Notes under the pieces: generated by a model
Database searches by the model: none
What the model saw: the letters and a program-made list of their open reading frames with translations, nothing else
Told to the model about the DNA's origin: nothing
Part shown: positions 62,545-64,000 of the stretch, piece by piece
Numbering within the stretch: position 1 is the first letter of the stretch
Layout: every line of letters begins with the position of its first letter
Made by a program: the position numbers and the translations under genes
NCBI RefSeq assembly: GCF_900101445.1
Contig: NZ_FNKE01000001.1
Span: 1 to 64,000, forward strand
Direction of reading: 5' to 3'
Origin: Streptococcus equinus
GTDB lineage: Bacteria; Bacillota; Bacilli; Lactobacillales; Streptococcaceae
DNA length: 64,000 nucleotides

Positions 62545-63525
62545 ATGGTTTTTAATAATTCGTTTTTGAAAGAGATTGATTTTACTAAGGAAGAACTGAC
62601 TAATCTGATTGATTTGGGATTGAAATTTAAAGAGTTGAAAAAGAAGAAAATTGCTCATAAATATTTAGAAGGCTTAAATATCGCTCTTATTTTCGAGAAG
62701 ACAAGTACCAGAACACGTTCTGCTTTTACAGTAGCAGGGCAAGATTTAGGGATGAATGTGACCTATCTTGGAAGCAGTGAAATTCAACTTGGTAAAAAAG
62801 AATCCGTAATTGATACGGCAAAAGTTCTAGGTTCAATGTTTGATGGGATTGAATACCGTGGCTTCAAGCAATCTGATGTTGAAGCTTTGGCAGAATTTTC
62901 TGGTGTGCCTGTCTGGAATGGTTTGACAGATACTTGGCATCCAACACAAATGATTGCTGACTTTATGACATTAAAAGAAGTTTTTGGAAAACTAGAAGGT
63001 TTGACAATCGCTTATGTCGGGGATGGACGCAACAATATGGCAAATTCTTTGCTAGTTACCTCAGCTATTCTTGGTGTGAATGTAAAAATCATTGCGCCAG
63101 CCAGCTTACAGCCAGAAAAAGAAATCATTGAGATCGCACAAGAACACAATAACGGAGCTGAATTAACTATTACTGATGACCTTGATGCTGTTTGCGGCGT
63201 TGATATGCTTTACACAGATGTTTGGGTGTCAATGGGTGAAAAAGTTGATTTTAAAGAACGTATCGACCTTTTGTTACCTTATCAAATTAATGCTGATTTG
63301 GTTGAAAAGACAGGAAATCCAGATGTAATTGTCATGCATTGCCTGCCTGCTTTCCACGATTTAAACACAGAAATTGGTCAAGATATCTATGATAAATATG
63401 GTTTAGCTGAACTTGAAATCACAGATGAAGTCTTCCAAAAATACAGCTCAGTCATTTTCCAAGAAGCTGAGAACCGCATGCATTCTATCAAAGCGATTAT
63501 GTATAATTCCCTAAAAGAGATTTAA
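62545..63525 (+). CDS. argF: Ornithine carbamoyltransferase
   Basis: The 326-aa enzyme makes citrulline from ornithine and carbamoyl phosphate. The carbamoyl-phosphate motif is [12 protein letters not shown] (near residues 49-60). Also present are [12 protein letters not shown], the ornithine-type SMG loop DVWVSMGE and the catalytic HCLPAFHD. It stands alone, away from arcA/arcC genes, so it is more likely biosynthetic (argF) than arcB; the ARG boxes agree. The start is the ATG at 62545; in-frame ATGs at 62479, 62497 and 62533 are rejected on promoter or spacing grounds. Confidence 0.93.
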   Translation: MVFNNSFLKEIDFTKEELTNLIDLGLKFKELKKKKIAHKYLEGLNIALIFEKTSTRTRSAFTVAGQDLGMNVTYLGSSEIQLGKKESVIDTAKVLGSMFDGIEYRGFKQSDVEALAEFSGVPVWNGLTDTWHPTQMIADFMTLKEVFGKLEGLTIAYVGDGRNNMANSLLVTSAILGVNVKIIAPASLQPEKEIIEIAQEHNNGAELTITDDLDAVCGVDMLYTDVWVSMGEKVDFKERIDLLLPYQINADLVEKTGNPDVIVMHCLPAFHDLNTEIGQDIYDKYGLAELEITDEVFQKYSSVIFQEAENRMHSIKAIMYNSLKEI

Positions 63526-63641
63526 AACGTTCTTTTTTGACGAGAAATTGTGATAAATGTGAGAAAATGCACTCTCTTGTTGTTTGTTTAGGAGAAATTA
63601 TGTTAAAATAGTAGGGACAATAAACGAAGAGGAGAATAGTC

Positions 63642-63872
63642 ATGGAATCACATTTGGTGAGAATTATCAATCGTCTTGAATTAATGACGACTGATGGTAG
63701 CAATCTTAAACGTAATTTTGAACGTGATGGTGTCGTTGTGGCAGAAGTGTCTTTCAGCAATGACCCTGAAAATGGTCCAGTTTTCACTTTGCGTGATGTT
63801 GAAGCACGTGAGTCTTACTCATTTGACAGCATTGATTTGATCGCAATGGAAATTTACGATCTTCTTTACTAA
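63642..63872 (+). CDS. YkuJ family protein (DUF1797)
   Basis: The 76-aa protein (MESHLVRIINRLELMTTDG ... FERDGVVVAEVSFSND) matches the YkuJ/DUF1797 family. It is small, acidic and soluble with no known function. A gaggaga site precedes the ATG. TAAAAT at about 63604-63609 may be the -10. Confidence 0.85.
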   Translation: MESHLVRIINRLELMTTDGSNLKRNFERDGVVVAEVSFSNDPENGPVFTLRDVEARESYSFDSIDLIAMEIYDLLY

Positions 63873-64000
63873 GATAAAGAAAAAATTCAGACACAGTATA
63901 AGGGCAAAGGATTTTAAGTCCTTTCCATCCTATTTTTAAGTGTGGTTTCTGTGCTTTCTTATATTGCTATTTTGAATTGATAAAAGCCTAGGATTTTCTA
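63873..64000 (+). other. End of window, no gene seen
   Basis: The 128 bases after ykuJ hold a short inverted repeat aaagga/tcctttt (63916-63935) without a T-run. The last bases (agcctaggattttcta) may be the left half of a terminator cut by the window edge. No ORF can be supported. Confidence 0.4.

Overview
The window is a stretch of a low-GC Firmicute chromosome that reads as Streptococcus. The evidence is the streptococcal division cluster (murD-murG-divIB-ftsA-ftsZ-yggS-sepF-yggT-ylmH-divIVA followed by ileS), the lineage-typical small families (DUF960, DUF1912, DUF3165, DUF1827, YqgQ, YkuJ), SepM, Dpr, a ComX-type cin-box and CiaR-type promoters. An oleate hydratase, a complete trpEGDCFBA operon and ornithine carbamoyltransferase point towards the S. 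bovis/equinus/gallolyticus group. The species call is inference. No transposase, integrase, phage, CRISPR array or rRNA gene is visible; this is core chromosome with small accessory pockets.

Layout. 0-5 kb: tRNA-Ile and tRNA-Glu (probably the tail of an rRNA/tRNA operon outside the window), DUF960, ntdP, recX and, divergently, a TPR/HhH protein and the rRNA uracil methyltransferase. 5-7.6 kb: a PnuC-family transporter and a deoxynucleoside kinase behind paired NrdR-like boxes, then a frameshifted nucleoside phosphorylase. 7.8-12 kb: two small genes, a valine T-box controlling an acetyltransferase and valS, then a candidate CiaR-driven small RNA. 12-20.3 kb: TetR regulator and oleate hydratase, an MmcQ/EVE fusion, an MFS exporter, asnA and two paralogous exported helical proteins. 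20.4-26.6 kb: rsmD-coaD-sepM, a small membrane protein, a metallophosphoesterase, yutD-rlmN-vanZ. 26.7-31.4 kb: ABC exporter with a DesK/DesR-type two-component system, then an AbrB-DUF998 membrane protein. 31.4-38.3 kb: tandem tryptophan T-boxes and the trp operon. 38.3-45.2 kb: mntH, a competence-type prepilin peptidase, dpr, yqgQ-glcK-rhodanese, typA, DUF3165. 45.3-58.1 kb: the division cluster and T-box controlled ileS. 58.1-64 kb: DUF1827, a Nudix hydrolase, clpE, an XRE/DUF3278 pair, ornithine carbamoyltransferase and ykuJ.

The protein-coding content is largely conventional. The more unusual material is regulatory. Five genes (recX, rsmD, a metallophosphoesterase, an AbrB-DUF998 gene, yqgQ), plus the prepilin peptidase from a cin-box, have a -10 element 6-7 bases upstream of the ATG and no usable Shine-Dalgarno, so they look leaderless. 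clpE has a perfect CIRCE operator as well as a CtsR box, and that CIRCE lies inside the last codons of the upstream gene and is followed by a T-run, so it may double as a terminator. Two NrdR-like boxes 31 bp apart flank the dnk-pnuC promoter and suggest that this PnuC homologue serves deoxynucleoside salvage. A CiaR-like direct repeat drives an orphan RNA of about 100 nt after valS. The trp operon has two T-boxes in series, the second with a shortened stem I region, then a 12-codon ORF containing a Trp codon.

All family assignments were made by reading the translated sequences; no database search was run.
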